Source: Ophioderma brevispina (taxonomy: Eukaryota > Echinodermata > Ophiuroidea > Amphilepidida > Ophiodermatidae). From it: a DNA stretch of 64,000 nt. The position numbers and the translations under genes are program-made. Below are positions 1 through 12,626 of the stretch, piece after piece (the first letter of the stretch is position 1; each line of letters starts with the position of its first letter). The stretch lies in the NCBI GenBank assembly GCA_023653785.1, contig JAMKCH010084885.1, positions 46,022 through 110,021 on the forward strand, read 5' to 3'. The notes beneath the pieces were generated by a model, which was not told the DNA's origin, searched no databases, and was given only the letters and a program-made list of their open reading frames with translations.

Positions 1-288
1 GGGGCTTGTGATGTTCATGTGCGTCTAGGCATGAATGGTACTGCAACCTACAAACTCCACTCATTATCTTCGAGGGGCGTGTTGCCCCCCACCCCACCCA
101 TCCGATTACTTTGGGATCCACCTTATCGTTCTATACCCCTGGGATTTTGGTTTTGGATTAAAAGGAGCGGATATGTCACATTGACAATTACATTATAATT
201 TGGAAACCCAAAAAGGGGTTTTTGCAAGCCCGGGAAAAAACCTGACAGTGGCGGGTAACCACCCCTCCCCCCCTTAGGTAGACGAGGG
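1..288 (-). mobile_element. piggyBac-like MITE, cut by the window start
   Basis: The reverse complement of this stretch aligns closely with 21978-22768: a terminus CCCTCGT next to TTAA (289-292 here), then a G-run, GGTGGTTACC, and a shared AT-rich body that still aligns at position 1. The element is therefore truncated by the window edge, not by a visible break. TTAA target sites with CCC/GGG termini are characteristic of the piggyBac superfamily. No transposase is present, so this is a non-autonomous copy. Repeat homology is secure; the superfamily is inferred from the ends only. Confidence 0.65.
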
Positions 289-292
289 TTAA

Positions 293-1270
293 GAGCAATA
301 ATTTCATGTACAAACAGTAACAAAAACCCAAAAAGCCTTGGGGTGTGTCCTCGGGGCGTGCGAGAGGTTCCCACAACCTACATATCCTGTTTGAGGTTCC
401 GCAACGGAGATTGAGGAAGAATTGCACGAACCACTGGATAACTGTCTCTGTTGTTTCGAAAGAAGCGCAAGCAGTAGGGTGATGGTGAGGACAGGTAGCC
501 AATGAGCATTCACATTTTCGTGCATCTCATTTTAAAATAATGATTATGGTCACCTTAAACGATTACTCTTGAAATTTTCAATAAAATTGAATGCAACCCG
601 ATTACCACTTAATTTGATTGAGTAAAATACAGGAAAATTATTGTTCCTTTCAATCGCCAAATAAGCAAGATTGTCTAACGATGAGAAAATTCTCATTCTG
701 CATTTCTCCATAAATACCCCAACCACCTTTGATAATCGAAATATGGCAATTTGAATCAGAAGTCTTGCCGCCAAACTGCCATCTAACCTCAAAATGCGTT
801 CGTTTTTTTTACTCATCCGAAAGTTCAACAACAAAAGTATAAGAGCAACTACTCTAAGAGTGCGATGACTCCAAAGATGAAACCCATTACGCCATGATCT
901 TTTGATTGGACAAAAATCAATAATATCCAGGTAAATCAATTTCATTTCACATTGTTCTGACTTACACTCCGAAGTAGTTTATTTGTACGAGACCTGTACG
1001 AGTTTTAGAAAACGTCATTTGCACTAATTGCCAATATTACTCGTCCTCATGGTTTTCGTTCCTTTAAAGAAGTAAGCCTACATGATCTTGTATTTATTTT
1101 CAGTGACATTGAGCTACTGACAAAACTAATCCTATAAAGGTAAAAGATATCCTAATGATTAAAGAGTTGTTTCTTAGTTTTATTGTAACTTGACCCATAA
1201 CAGTATTCATGATAAACACGTGTTGTATGGTGTCCGTCATTAGAATTAAAGTGATTTTCGTCCGAAACGC
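293..1270. other. Unassigned AT-rich DNA with one unrecognised ORF
   Basis: No repeat ends or recognisable coding sequence were found. The minus strand at 550-945 holds an open frame of 131 codons, with a hydrophobic patch (about residues 31-42) and many Lys/Arg. It resembles no family I know, has no visible splice or promoter context, and may be a chance frame. Confidence 0.3.
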
Positions 1271-1275
1271 CTCGT

Positions 1276-1654
1276 AAATTAAAGGGGCAACGAGAGATTC
1301 ACATAAAAACCAAGGTGTCCCTAAAAAATGGGAACAAATCTAATTTTGCACTAATTGTACAGCTTTTATCAGAAATGTCCCCCAGGTGAAAGGATATTAA
1401 GCTGAAAAATATTTCTTTGGTACAAAAATTGTACAATTCTTAATTTCGTTAGGAACAATACAAAAATTCAGCCGATGTTGTTATATGGAATTAAGCGTAA
1501 TGAAAATCGCATTGTGTTTTCACTTTCAGGCATTTCTGAACCAAAGGACAAGGTAAGAAATCGTATCGGGGGGGTTCTTATCTTTTTGAAAATCCACTAC
1601 ATATGACACAATATATGGGTGCCCCAAAAAATTTCTCGTTGAACCCTTTAATTA
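1276..1654. mobile_element. Small MITE with ~24-bp terminal inverted repeats
   Basis: AATTAAAGGGGCAACGAGAG at 1278-1297 is matched in reverse complement at about 1630-1653 (AATTAAAGGGTTCAACGAGA), with a few substitutions and one indel. The ~380-bp interior has no coding potential, as expected for a MITE. No convincing target-site duplication is visible, so the superfamily is unknown. Confidence 0.55.
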
Positions 1655-4600
1655 CAATATAAAGACTTGATAGTAAGATAACGCTTTCTTCTTTATAATA
1701 GTGAATTGATTCCTTTTACTCTGCAAAAGTATCACAAAATATACACCTTCAAGCAAATAAACAGGATAAATCACCAACTTCTTCCAATTAACGTGTTTAT
1801 GAAACTTATTATTGTCAATAATTCACATAAACCCCCCCCCCAGGGTTCAAACGTTAGACATACGCTTTGAGGGCCTTAGTGTACTTACACATGTGGGGCG
1901 ATGCTGCAATTTGGAAAGCCAAAATACTGAAAATTTTATGTCCAATATACCAGGCGGATAAAAACGACTACAACTGGAGCTTTTATTAGATTTTTAGAGA
2001 AATCAAACATATAGTACATTATTATGAGTTTTCAATTAATACGATTAAGTACTAAAGTTTACAGGAAAAAATACTATTTATAAAATTTACAAGAAAATTC
2101 TGGCAGCAATCTTCAAGACAAAACCTCCGTTAAAAAATCCGTTCTTTTACAGCTAGGTTATTTTCAAATTAACTGTATATTTATAGGTGTATGTATTATA
2201 TTTTACATTGCGTATTAAATATTTGATTAAATCAATTCTAATACAAAATAATAAACATTGTAAACTCTCATTCGCCTTTTCTATCTTCACTGGCACATTT
2301 TTTGCATGTAAGAGGACAATGACACCTAGAAATCGTACAAAAAGTATAGTCATTTATAGCGACCTCGGCAGGCAAACAAAAGTTGGTCAACATGTTCAAT
2401 CCCCAACGTCTGGGCAATCGATAGATCTGTGTGAGTGCGTAAACAGATCAATGTTGCATTATGTTCTTTGACATAGAGAAACCAGAGGGAAGTTTTAGTT
2501 TTTGCAACAGACCAAGCACTTTGTAATTACATTTGACAAGGAAAACAAAAGGATACTGAATGGAAAGCCGTGCTCAAATGAAGAAACGGTTTCAAATGCT
2601 TAACAAACGCTATAAATACATTTTTGTAAACATTAAAAATGTTTCAAATTTAGATATGCAAGTTATAATTCTCGAAAACTTAAATCGCCCGCTATCTCGA
2701 AGTGTGACTTTGGTCGATTGGCCTGTATGGAAGATTTCGGGACGATATATATATATATAATGAAGGTCATCGCCCTATCCATTTTCAAAAAACCCGTCAT
2801 TGCGCGAGAGTTAGTACGTCTGTTACATTACCGAAAAACTTTACGATCGAGACTCAACATGGTAATTGAAGTCATTGTTATTTCATTTCGTGTAAGTTAA
2901 TATCAAGGTATTTCCAGGACAAATGACATCCGATATTTTATCCTCGGAACCCAAAATTACACTTTAAAAATGTGCCTTTTAAATGATGTCAGAACATGTC
3001 CTCCTTCTCATCGACCCCTGCTTGTTTACTTAATTTTAACCAATTTAAATTCAGCTATATGTTGGGAATAAACAACATGTTTGTTACATTTGTGTACAAA
3101 CGTGTTTTGAATACAACATGTGGACTCAGTTGTTGGGGATATGCTCTAGAAATGTGAATTCTAATCAGCATATATGAACAAATCATATTGCTTTTTTATA
3201 ATAAAGGCCATACGTGTTCTCTTATGTCATCGCACAAACACTCATAACATCCAGATGAATAGCAATTTGTCTTTTGATATATTTCGAACACCAGGATCGT
3301 AACTCAATATCTGTATTCTAATTCCTATTCCCGCTTGACAGCATAATGTACACGACTAAACATTTTGCCAAATACCTCACGAGTTCTGATTGAAATCGGC
3401 TGCCCATAGAAGCCTCCACTTGTTTTCCTAAATAATGGATATCGTTCGGTAACACCTATGCATCACTTAACTTCGCACATAAGTTCTCTGCATCATAGCA
3501 CTCCGGTGAATAGTATTTTGCTAACCCCAAAACGCGTCTTGCAATGTCCCAGTACAGATTCGTGTCATATCCATAGGAGATAACGCATTGTTATCTTCAA
3601 CTCTTAACGTATAACACGTAGGTGTATATGGTCTTGCGCACTCCCGAACCTTGCACTCCCGTAAGTGTATAAAGGCGGGGTGCCCCCCATGGACCCCCCC
3701 CCCCCCCCCCCCGAAAACCACTTTGCCGTTTGATTTGTTTTTAATCAAAACTATGGTCACTGATGGATACATCAACACGTGAGCACAACTCAGGAAACAA
3801 TGAAAATCGGTTATACCGATTCAAAATGGCGGTCCAAAAACCGACCTTTGTAACGCGCATCCAGTTCTCCCACCAAAAAATGAAAGAAAACAAAATTTTT
3901 CCGGAAGAACTTTTGCCATAAAATTTGGCTCATAATAGGAAAACATATGGGTTCATTTTCAAATAATAGAAATACATTTACAATTGCTGGACATACAAAT
4001 TAAAGAGATCTTCGAGCCGGCAGATTTAAAGGGGGCAAAACAAATCTTGAATAGCGCCACCAAAATGCCTAATTACGCTAATTAGCATAAAAACGCCATG
4101 GCCGATTTGATATTTTTCTACCAAAATATGGGCAACTGATATTTTTACAATTACATAACATTTTGGGCAAAAATAATTTACCGTTAAAAATGGCGCACGA
4201 AAATAGACTAAATAGTGTTGTTGGGTCCACGTGGGTACGTGTTGGTTACGTTGCCGAAGATGTGTTTAAGTTCCATTTGCTCGTCAGCGAATGACACAAG
4301 GAAGACCAGTGTGAGAAAGAAATCAAAGGTTAATAAATCTATTCAGTCGGATGAGATCAAACCACATGGGGCTATTCTTGATTGAATACGTTAGCTATTC
4401 TACAGAAATACATTGCGCATTTCCTTGACAGTCTTCAGGTTGAAAATGGACATGTGCTTTCTTGGGGAACAAATTCTAACATTATTACTGCTCGTGGAAT
4501 GACAAACAAAATAGAATGGACTGATATGAAATGCCTTTGGTATCTATAACTGCACACGCCATGCAACTCTTGGATTTCAAAAAATAAATTAGGGTTCCAT

Positions 4601-4773
4601 GTAAATAAAACACACATAGATCGTCTGTTCCATGGATTGAAGGTGTGCTCCATGGGATCAAAGAGAGAAAGATGGGTTTTGGTTACGCATATCGGTGAAG
4701 TAACTGATTTCTGCACAGGTTATTATTAAATATTATACCTTCAATACTATGGGGTAGGTCAATGCAAAAGTTA
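1655..4773. other. Unassigned intergenic-like DNA
   Basis: AT-rich sequence without a recognisable gene. It holds a short (TA)n run at 2745-2759 and a C-run of about 19 at 3694-3712, followed by phrases that recur elsewhere in the window (a catggaccccccc stretch is also found near 14684). Open frames here are under 95 codons on either strand and none is recognisable. Confidence 0.4.
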
Positions 4774-6652
4774 TTGCCAAATTTGTTTGAAAATGACAAT
4801 CACAATTTCGTTTCCTGAATATCAGTGACCAGTAGATGTACATCGTGCTGTATTTACTCGAGCAAACGATAGCACTGTTGATATCCAGTAAATCCGCTCG
4901 GTATGCAGAGGATAAAGCACTTCAAATGATTTTTGCCTGGAAGTACAGAGTCACTGTTATTCCCCATGCAGTTGAAAACGATTTCAGATGCTCACCACCT
5001 GGATACTTAATACAAGAAACTTGTCCTCCTTCGCGAATAAATAAACCGTATGCTTCTACTGTGCGTTCAATTAACCTTGTCCGTATATTTTCATCAGTTT
5101 TTCGAAAAGGAAACAAAGATGAACCAAAAATCATGAAAGAAAGTTGTTTGGTAGACTGTGACCTAACATCTTTGTGCAGAAACAAAACTTAACTTACACT
5201 AACTTGCTACGTAACCCCATTTCTAATCAATTTACCGTGTTGTTAACATAGGTTGCTATATCACCTTCTTTTGTATTCTTCTAAAAACATGGGGGTAAAT
5301 TGAATAGAAATGAGGTCCAGCAATACGTTATGGGTCTTGGTTCTGCACAAAGATGTTAGGTCACAGCTTACCAAGCAACATATCCATCATGACTTTTGTT
5401 CACATTACTTTCTTTTTTTCAATAAATGATGAAATATACAATCAAAATTATTGAACTCACAGTAGAACGTCAAAGTTTATTTTAATCGCGAACGAGGCCA
5501 GCTCAATCCACACTAGATAGACGTTTCATATAGAAGTCCCAAGTATACAAATGAGGTATTAATGGGGGACTGTAGTGAACAGATCTCATGTGAGTGTGCA
5601 AATCTGGATAAAACTGTGAATTTTGGTACACAAGTACTTTATGTATTGAAAATAAAAAAATGATGGAAGCACATACCACACCCCTTTCATGGCCACCAGC
5701 TTGGAGTTCAAGGTTAAAAAGGGGTAAATAATTTAAAATGTTCCGATTGTGTTGAAAAGCACACCATGATGTTTGTTTGTTTGCAATTATTCCAAAAGGT
5801 ATAGTTTATACTACCTATGGCCTATAGTTTTGGAATTATGGGGTAAAAACTGTAAAAAATGGTGAAAAAGTCAATTTTGGTTTGTACAGGGGTCAACAAT
5901 TCAAAGTTGCTCCAATTTTTATAAAACGTGGTTCAAGTTGTTGGTTCAGCTCATAGAATGAAATATAGGAATAGTTTTAACTATCTTAAGTGTTTGGTTA
6001 TAAACCAAAATGGCGAATAAAGCCAACCGCTATTTGCAGCTATTGGATTCCATTGACCTGTGACCTATTTTGTTGGATAACGCGAAACTAAGCATAACAG
6101 ATTAGGCAATCTATTCCTTATTTCAATCCTTTAAGCTATGGAAACAATATGCACCACATATTACCTGAATCAAAGCAACTTTTAACTTTTGACCCATGTA
6201 CACACCAAAATTGACTTTTTCACTATTTTTACCATTTTTACCCCATAACCCGGAAACTATAGGCCATAGATATTGTAAACTATACCTTTTTGGAATCCTT
6301 GTAACCAGACAAATATCATGGTGTACTTTTCAACACAATCGGAACATTGATAATTTGACCCCTGTATAACCTTGAAACCCCCCATTAAGGGGGTTGGCAA
6401 GTGCTTCCATCAATTTTAAGGATTATCAATGCCTAAAGTACCTGTGTGCAACAAATCACAATTTTATCCGGAAGCGCACACTCTTTCACTACAATAAACA
6501 AAGGGAATCTGAAATGATTTGTCCGCTGCATACCGGTGGATTTACTTTATTTGCTTGAGTCAATGTAGCATAGTGTATGTCCCTTGATCACTGACATTCA
6601 GAAAAGAAATTGAGATGGCATTTTATTCATTTTCATGAAAATGTGCAACCTT
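4774..6652. mobile_element. Foldback element (FB-2 family), interrupted by a second foldback
   Basis: The left arm (4774-5192) read in reverse complement matches the right arm, which is split into 5330-5565 and 6497-6652. Shared landmarks are TTCTGCACAAAGATGTTAGG, the phrase around the ATGATG...CATGA block, and TCACTGATATTCAG near the outer ends. Outer-end and internal sequence also match 23713-24434 and its copy at 35440-36185, defining a dispersed family. The right arm is interrupted by an unrelated palindromic element (5569-6496). A 118-codon plus-strand frame at 4836-5192 lies wholly in the left arm and is probably not a gene. Confidence 0.75.
5569..6496. mobile_element. Nested foldback element with ~320-bp arms
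   Basis: Left arm about 5569-5900 and right arm about 6183-6496 are imperfect reverse complements. Paired landmarks include TGTAGTGAA / TTCACTACA at the extreme ends, GGTACACAAGTACTTTATG / its counterpart near 6435-6455, and the CTATGGCCTATAGTTT block near 5815 and 6256. About 280 bp separates the arms. It sits inside the right arm of the element at 4774-6652, so it inserted later. No coding sequence was found. Confidence 0.75.
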
Positions 6653-6914
6653 TTAAATTGCCATACCCAATAAATGGTAATTATAATATTTATTATTATT
6701 TATAGTGAAAATGGTTTACTTCGGCGAAGTATGTAATCAAAATGAACATTTTTTTTCTTTTGATCCCATGGCCAATCTCTCCGCTCACTTTACTCCATCA
6801 TAATTTATATTATGGTATCAGAAGAAGATTCATATTTTTCTCATTACCTCAGTGATGCTGTATATAACGACCTTTCGTGGGGTTACCACCCTAGGCCTTC
6901 TAAAGTTCATTATA

Positions 6915-7707
6915 TACAGGGTGGTCCAAAAAATGTACACTTTTTCGTCTGCAAATAAGTGTCTTCTCATAAGTGGTAGATACATCAAAATAATTTGAGG
7001 GTATTACAATATCTTGTTGCAACTTGGTAAAAACGGTGTTGAAAACAAAGCTGAAATGACAAAATGGCCACCATCTAGAGAATTATACGAATTATACCCA
7101 AGATACCCGTCATGGGACTTGGTATCTTAAGCAATAACAACATCTTTAACAAATAACAAATCTTAAATTTTGTAGAAATATCATCAACAATTGTGTTTAA
7201 ATGTACACCAATGTTTTTTTCTCATTATAAGGATTAGAAAAGCTAAAGTTTGTCTATAGGTTCCGACCTTAATTACACGGCTACAGCCGTTAAAAGGTTC
7301 AAGGTCATCCTGGGGAAAAATTATCCCAATGTTCATTTGAAACTACTGCTCTTGTCATACTGAAACAGAATATGCATTTTAACACGTGTGTGACAGCTAT
7401 GTATATAATTGAGACTAATATACCATGTATCTCCTTGTTATCTTTTGCCAACTAATTATGCAACCATATAGCAAACATTGTAAAATAAGGCAAGATGGAA
7501 CAATCACAGCAGTTTCAACAAAATCGGAGCATTAGGTAAGTTTTACGCCAGTATAACATTGAATCTTAAAAAAGGACCTGTAATTGTGTAACTAAAGGTC
7601 GGAACCTAGAAAAACTTTAAAAAACAACTTTGTTTAATCCTTATAACGAGAACAATGAGCTGGTGTACATTTAAACACGATTTGATCTAATTTCAAAATT
7701 TACCCTG
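6915..7707. mobile_element. Near-palindromic element with TACAGGGT ends
   Basis: A TACAGGGTGGTCC end at 6915 and an ACCCTGTA end at 7700-7707 enclose a long inverted repeat. The left arm (7163-7380) pairs with the right arm (7485-7703), including GTGTTTAAATGTACACC and the GGTTCCGACCTT block (7260 and 7596). TA-flanked CAGGGTG ends are common among Tc1/mariner-related MITEs; that assignment is inference. The right arm is homologous to single-arm copies at 22975-23240 and 34665-34935. Confidence 0.65.
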
Positions 7708-9080
7708 TATTAATTTTACCCTATGATAAAACACCAGCGTCCATTATGTACTAGGAACTACCGAAATACAATCTCCATGTTGAACTTGTTCGAGTCGGTA
7801 AAATTCTCGGCGGTAAACTTTACGTAGAAACACATAAAAGCCATGACATTTACATGAATCATGTAAACATGAAAACATGAAAACAAGCTCAGTGACTAAA
7901 AGCCTTTAATTCATGAAAGCATTTTAACGTAATTCATGAAAAGATAAGTTCTCAAATCTTTCATCAAATTCACAAGTTTTTATTAGAAATAATTCCCAGC
8001 TTAATCCTCTCAGATGGGGATAATTTTGATGGAATTATTTACATTGGTGCAAAAATCATGACTTTCAAATTTGTAGGGATACCTGATTATGAAATCTCAC
8101 GTTGCAGCTTTATAAAAATTCATCGAATATTTGGCGACCCAGTTCCATTTTGTTACGAGTCATCTCACAAGGTTCATTTATAAATTGTTTAAAAGCATAA
8201 CATGTCATTAGTGTCCCCAGGGATAATGCCCGAATTAAATCACCGTCATTAACACGCTATAGTTGATCATGTTTATGAGTAAATGAACTCTGAAATATGG
8301 CGGTTATGTATGGGCCTACTTGACGCATGGAAGTTGAATGTTCAATTTTGGCTTAATTTATCATACTGGTCTTGTTTACTTAATGAAGTGTCCGTATTAT
8401 GCCTTCAAAAATCGACGACGTGTTGTCACTCTCAAGTTTCCATCCGTTCTCTCTGTTTTAGAACCCTTTTGTGAGACCAGTATTTAACATAATCGTCCCT
8501 TTAAACGGAAGGGTGTTTCGGCTTTTTCACAAGACATTTTGAGTGTGTCCGTATGGACGTATTTAAAAATTCTCGCTTTACTTCGTTGGCCAATTTGGAC
8601 GCTTACGTAGTATCAAGAATTTTGCGAGCATTATTTTGAAAGAAAAAAATCATTTGACAAACTTAGTCTCAAATCAGGACTTGCGGTATTTCAGTGCCTA
8701 CTGAAGTTGCCCGTGGCGAGCGGCAACCGGGATTGCGAATTGTCAATAAACGCTGGGCTTTACCCATGACTGGTTACTCCACAACTTGTGTTTGGTCTTT
8801 CCTTCCGTCTGCCGCTAATAAAGATTAGTGGGGCTTGTTGACGCTAATCTGATTTAGGGACAGCGCGAAGGTTGCCTTTCCTCAGGTGAGTCAAGTCCAA
8901 CCCTCCCCGGGTGGCTTGGTCGCATGGTGGCGCTCGTCCTTCACCCTCTCACTTCTGGTTATGGAGGGAAGCCTTTGCGTTCTTTGACAAATTCGCTCCA
9001 AATCCCACCCATCCCTCCAAAGCTGATAGTGGTGTTTTTCGTTTTACCGATCCGTGGGTGTTTTACAGTTGCGTGTTCCG
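7708..9080. other. Unassigned DNA with an ungapped Pro-rich frame
   Basis: No recognised gene. Position 8692-8733 shares the phrase CAGTGCCTACTG with the tandem repeat at 9351-9590, so it is a diverged outlying copy. Around 8900-9080 two overlapping plus-strand frames (63 and 81 codons) are open; the sequence CCCGGGTGGCTTGGTCGCAT looks faintly like an RNA polymerase III A-box, but no B-box follows. Confidence 0.3.
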
Positions 9081-9084
9081 ATCG

Positions 9085-9235
9085 TCTTTGGGATCCCCCT
9101 GATTTACCCGGAAGTAGTATCAATTTTGATATCAGAAGAAAGGCCGTATTTTTCTCATTCTCGTCCTGAAAGTTGAGCCCTCAAATCCATTTCATTCCCA
9201 AGATATAAACAAAACACCGCCGTTTTAGTGGTTAG
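9085..9235 (-). repeat. Interspersed repeat family X, minus-strand copy
   Basis: The reverse complement matches 57098-57250 at roughly 85% by eye, including ACCACTAAAAC, GTTTATATCTTGG, GGGCTCAA.TTTCAGGA, GATATCAAAATTGATACTAC and the end phrase ATCAGGGGG. Further copies lie at 18462-18735 and 29855-30095, and a worn copy at 50925-51065. No coding capacity or terminal repeats were identified, so the class is unknown. Confidence 0.65.
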
Positions 9236-9350
9236 AGTAGAGAACACAATGCATAAATCGGAACAAGCACCTTTAATTTCGGGTTACAATTCCTAATAGG
9301 CGTCCTGCGGGTGTTTTTTTGGGGGGTTTTGGTTAGGGGAGAATGAAAAG

Positions 9351-9590
9351 AGGCGGCGAATATGATTTTGATTAATTATAGGATAAAAGGATGCAAGGTT
9401 AATTAAAATTAATTAAAAGTAATTAAAATAAATTATCTCAAGTTAGCACTCGCGCATTGCAGTGCCTACTGTAAACTTGCCTACGGTATGCGGCGAATAT
9501 GATTTCATTAATTCTATGATAAAGGATGCAAGTTAATTAAAATTAATTAAAATAAATTGGTTAATCCACAGAATTTGTGCTCGTGCATTA
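9351..9590 (+). repeat. Tandem repeat, two units of ~137 bp and ~102 bp
   Basis: Each unit starts GCGGCGAATATGATTT, followed by an ATTAATT / GGATGCAAGG section and a run of AATTAAAATTAATTAAAA, then CGTGCATT or CGCGCATTGCAGTGCC. A partial third copy of the unit's end lies at 8692-8733. No function is evident. Confidence 0.6.
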
Positions 9591-9959
9591 TCAACACCAA
9601 AATAAAGACTTATAGAATGAAAGAATGAAAATATGAGTAATGTGTGTTGACAAATAAAACAAGAAGCATACAGTGTGTCTAATCCAAATACACTCTACCC
9701 TTTTATGAGTGATTCGGATCACCAAAAACCTATCATAAGCATCATTTGTTTAAGTTGGGGAGCTCTTTAAAAATGTGCTTTTATTGTATTATTGCTAACG
9801 GTTTTAATCAAGATAAGTCCCGTCCGTAATTCGATCTCATGCGAGTAATGGATTTATTATTCTTTTATTTCTTCATTACACCAGTCTTTCTTTGTGTCTT
9901 TGGTTGACGAACAAATGACTACTTATAAAAACGTCTCCTGCAGCTTGCCCAGCGCGACT

Positions 9960-10600
9960 CTTTGTCATATTTATGAATCCCCATCGTGAGAGCCTTAAAA
10001 GATTAATGCATTGGTATGGCACGAGTTTGTTGTTAAGCAAGTTAAGTAATCTGTAGGTGTGAAACATTGGTATCCGGTTTTTAGGAAAGCAAGATGAGAA
10101 TTTGATACGAAAAGGTATTTGGCAAAAATGATAGCATTTCGTGTACAATATGTTGTCACGATAGGTCGAGGAATTGGAATACAGGTACTAGGGTACCGTT
10201 TATTCGTTTAATGTTCCTAATATCTGTTTGTTGTTTGGGGTGACTGCAAGACGCGCTTCCGGGTTAGCCCAATGCTAGTCTCCAGGGTCTTATGATGGAT
10301 AGGTTGTATGTGCGAAGTTAAGTGATGCGTAGGTGTTATACAGCGAGATCTGTTATTTAGGAAAGCAGGTAACGGCTTTGAAAAGTAGCTGCTTTCAAGC
10401 GGAACTCCGTAGGTATTTGGCAAAATGTTTAACGATTATATTACGTGTATAAGCTGCCAGTTACAGGGGTCAATTGAATTGGAATAGAGTTAGCTAGAGT
10501 TACTAAGGATACCAAGTTTGTTGTTTGGAACGACTGCAAGGCACTTTCGGGTTAGCAAGATGAAAAGCAATGTGCTGATAGGGAGTCAAATAGAGCGTGT
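9960..10600 (+). repeat. Tandem repeat with ~280-300-bp period, two units and a partial third
   Basis: Anchors recur in order: GTTAAGTAATCTGTAGGTGT (10041) with GTTAAGTGATGCGTAGGTGT (10317); GGTATTTGGCAAAA (10114 and 10412); GAATTGGAATA (10170 and 10479); GTTTGTTGTTTGG (10227 and 10516). Spacing varies from 276 to 303 bp, so the copies have diverged by indels. Frames at 9876-10423 on the minus strand fall in this array and are not kept between units. Confidence 0.65.
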
Positions 10601-10699
10601 CCCTCAAAGTCCCCCAGAGTCCGACATATCAACGCTCAATTCACAGCTTGTAAACAACATTGTAAAACATACATTGAAAGACATAATTGCCGATCTTTC

Positions 10700-12620
10700 T
10701 TGAGCACAGCTAGGTTCTCAATTTCCACTCAATTATTCAAAATAGACATGAATTTACAACTTTGGGTTTCATCTTCAGCTTTCAATATTACATGACATAT
10801 ACGACTTACTACGAAAAGTTAGATTATTGTCCAGGGGACTGGTAAGAGAGTTATTTTATCCAAATAACTACAATTCTTTTCACCAACCTGAGCATGGGGA
10901 ATCTCGAGCGCAATAAAGTAAATTTTAAACCAAGTTTATGGATCAAATATTCACCGGTGCATCAGATGTTCACCGAAGCAATGCTTACATGTTTCGTTTT
11001 AACAATTAGTTAAAACTACAACCTTGAGCAGGAACATTCATTGGATAGGCGAGCTACGTCTCTTTTAATTTTTTATTGTAAAGGAAAGTAAATTCATTCT
11101 CAGAAAAAGAAATATCCTCTGTGGATTACTTGCTTCCGTGTGAGGTAGTTTATTTTGAGAGTAAGCTGCTGTTTTTAGGACTTAACTTAGCTATGACTTA
11201 CAATTTGCTGATCGAGGCTGGCGAATTCTGTATCAACGATTAAGCCTGTCATTAGACAAGCATCTATCACTTTCAAGTAGCCTAAAGCGTTCGTGCCATA
11301 CTTAACTTCTTCACACATGTCTTAGACTGGCACAAATAGTTTGCAATCTCACTGTCAGGTGTGTCGCGGGAATTTGTGGTTTTAATAGTAGAAAGGCAAA
11401 GGCAATTTGCAAAAGTGACTTTGTGGATGGTTTGATATTTTGTGCTGTGCAACCATTAAAGAACATTTTATCAGTTATTTGCCCCAGTATTCTATTTGCA
11501 AGTACCTTAGAGTTTAATCATGACTACAACGTTGCAAAAAACAATAATTAATTTTTTAAACAATTCGGCCGGTAGGCCAGGCGATAGCCCAATAGGCGAC
11601 AAAACACTAAATGAAGTGGTGCCCGAAATACCTAAATCAGAACTAGAAAAGCAACACAAACAAGATGGTACAACGTGGAAAACTTGGGAAGGAAGAGACG
11701 AATGAAACATGAACAAATTGGCTAATAACAATGGGGCCAGGACAGCTAGTTTGAAAGCTAGGAAAGAAGGAAGACTGACAAGAGCATATGGGTAGAAGGA
11801 CTTCTGACTAAGACTAAGACAACAGGAAGGAGTCGAGAGAAAACAGCTATTAAGATTCCGGATACCAGGCCGGGGTTGGAGAGTAAAAGGATTAGGTGAG
11901 GAGCAAAGGTTGTTGAGATCTTGTTACAGGTGACACAGATAGTAGAAAAAAAAAAATACATCGCTGTCCCAGAGACCGGCGATGATGGGGGCCAAAGGTC
12001 ACATTATGTCACCAAGGTCACATAGGTCATCAACACGTCACAACATCCCACCCCCTTCTTTCCACCAAGTTACATCATCGTAGCCCTTTACGGAACTCAT
12101 ACAATTTCTTCGCGTAGCAATATCAGGCAAACAGAAGCCATGTGTCAGTGCCACCAAAATGGATGTAAAAAAAAAAAAAAAAAAAAAAAAAATAGCGAAC
12201 CAGTCACCCAGATGGCCTACTTATTAATAATTGATCCGAAAATGCTATATTCAGGACGAAATGGATGAATGCCAAGCCGTAAGCTCGTATGAATATTAAT
12301 TAATCTGAAACTTTTTGGTGAAATTCTCGTCTCATTTTTTTAATGTTATCGCCATTTTCTTCACTCATGACATGACGACACCCAATCAATCAGGCATGCG
12401 ATAAGCTTCCCTTGGTACTCGATCGGAACTGGATCTCGAATAAGTGAGAAATCAGCTACGCTTTATCAAATGTTCGATCTTCCATTCAAATTATTTTGAC
12501 AAAACAGTTAAGTTATACCAGCACGGCAAAAAGAAATGGTACATGAGCGCAAAGATCTTTACGGGCGCTACTGATTGTAAAATTAATGTCGCTAAGCCAC
12601 ATCATTTAGAGTTGGCACGG
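10700..12620. other. Unassigned DNA with a possible retrosequence tail
   Basis: A plus-strand frame at 11520-11705 (61 codons, rich in Lys, Glu and Thr) is followed to about 11960 by purine-rich, Lys/Arg-biased sequence broken by stops. A 24-A run at 12168-12192 could be the poly(A) tail of a retrotransposed sequence ending there. I cannot identify the parent, and no target duplication was found. The rest shows nothing recognisable. Confidence 0.3.
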
Positions 12621-12626
12621 GCCCTA

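Noticed and set aside
550..945. 131-codon minus-strand open frame
   Set aside because: No recognisable motif, no splice or promoter context, and length within chance for AT-rich DNA; noted inside an unassigned segment instead of being called a gene.
8911..9169. Pro/Phe-rich overlapping frames near a possible A-box
   Set aside because: No B-box and no protein family; the 3' part belongs to repeat family X.
11520..11961. Gag-like or ORF1-like retroelement protein
   Set aside because: Charged composition only; no motif to name it and stops throughout the downstream part.
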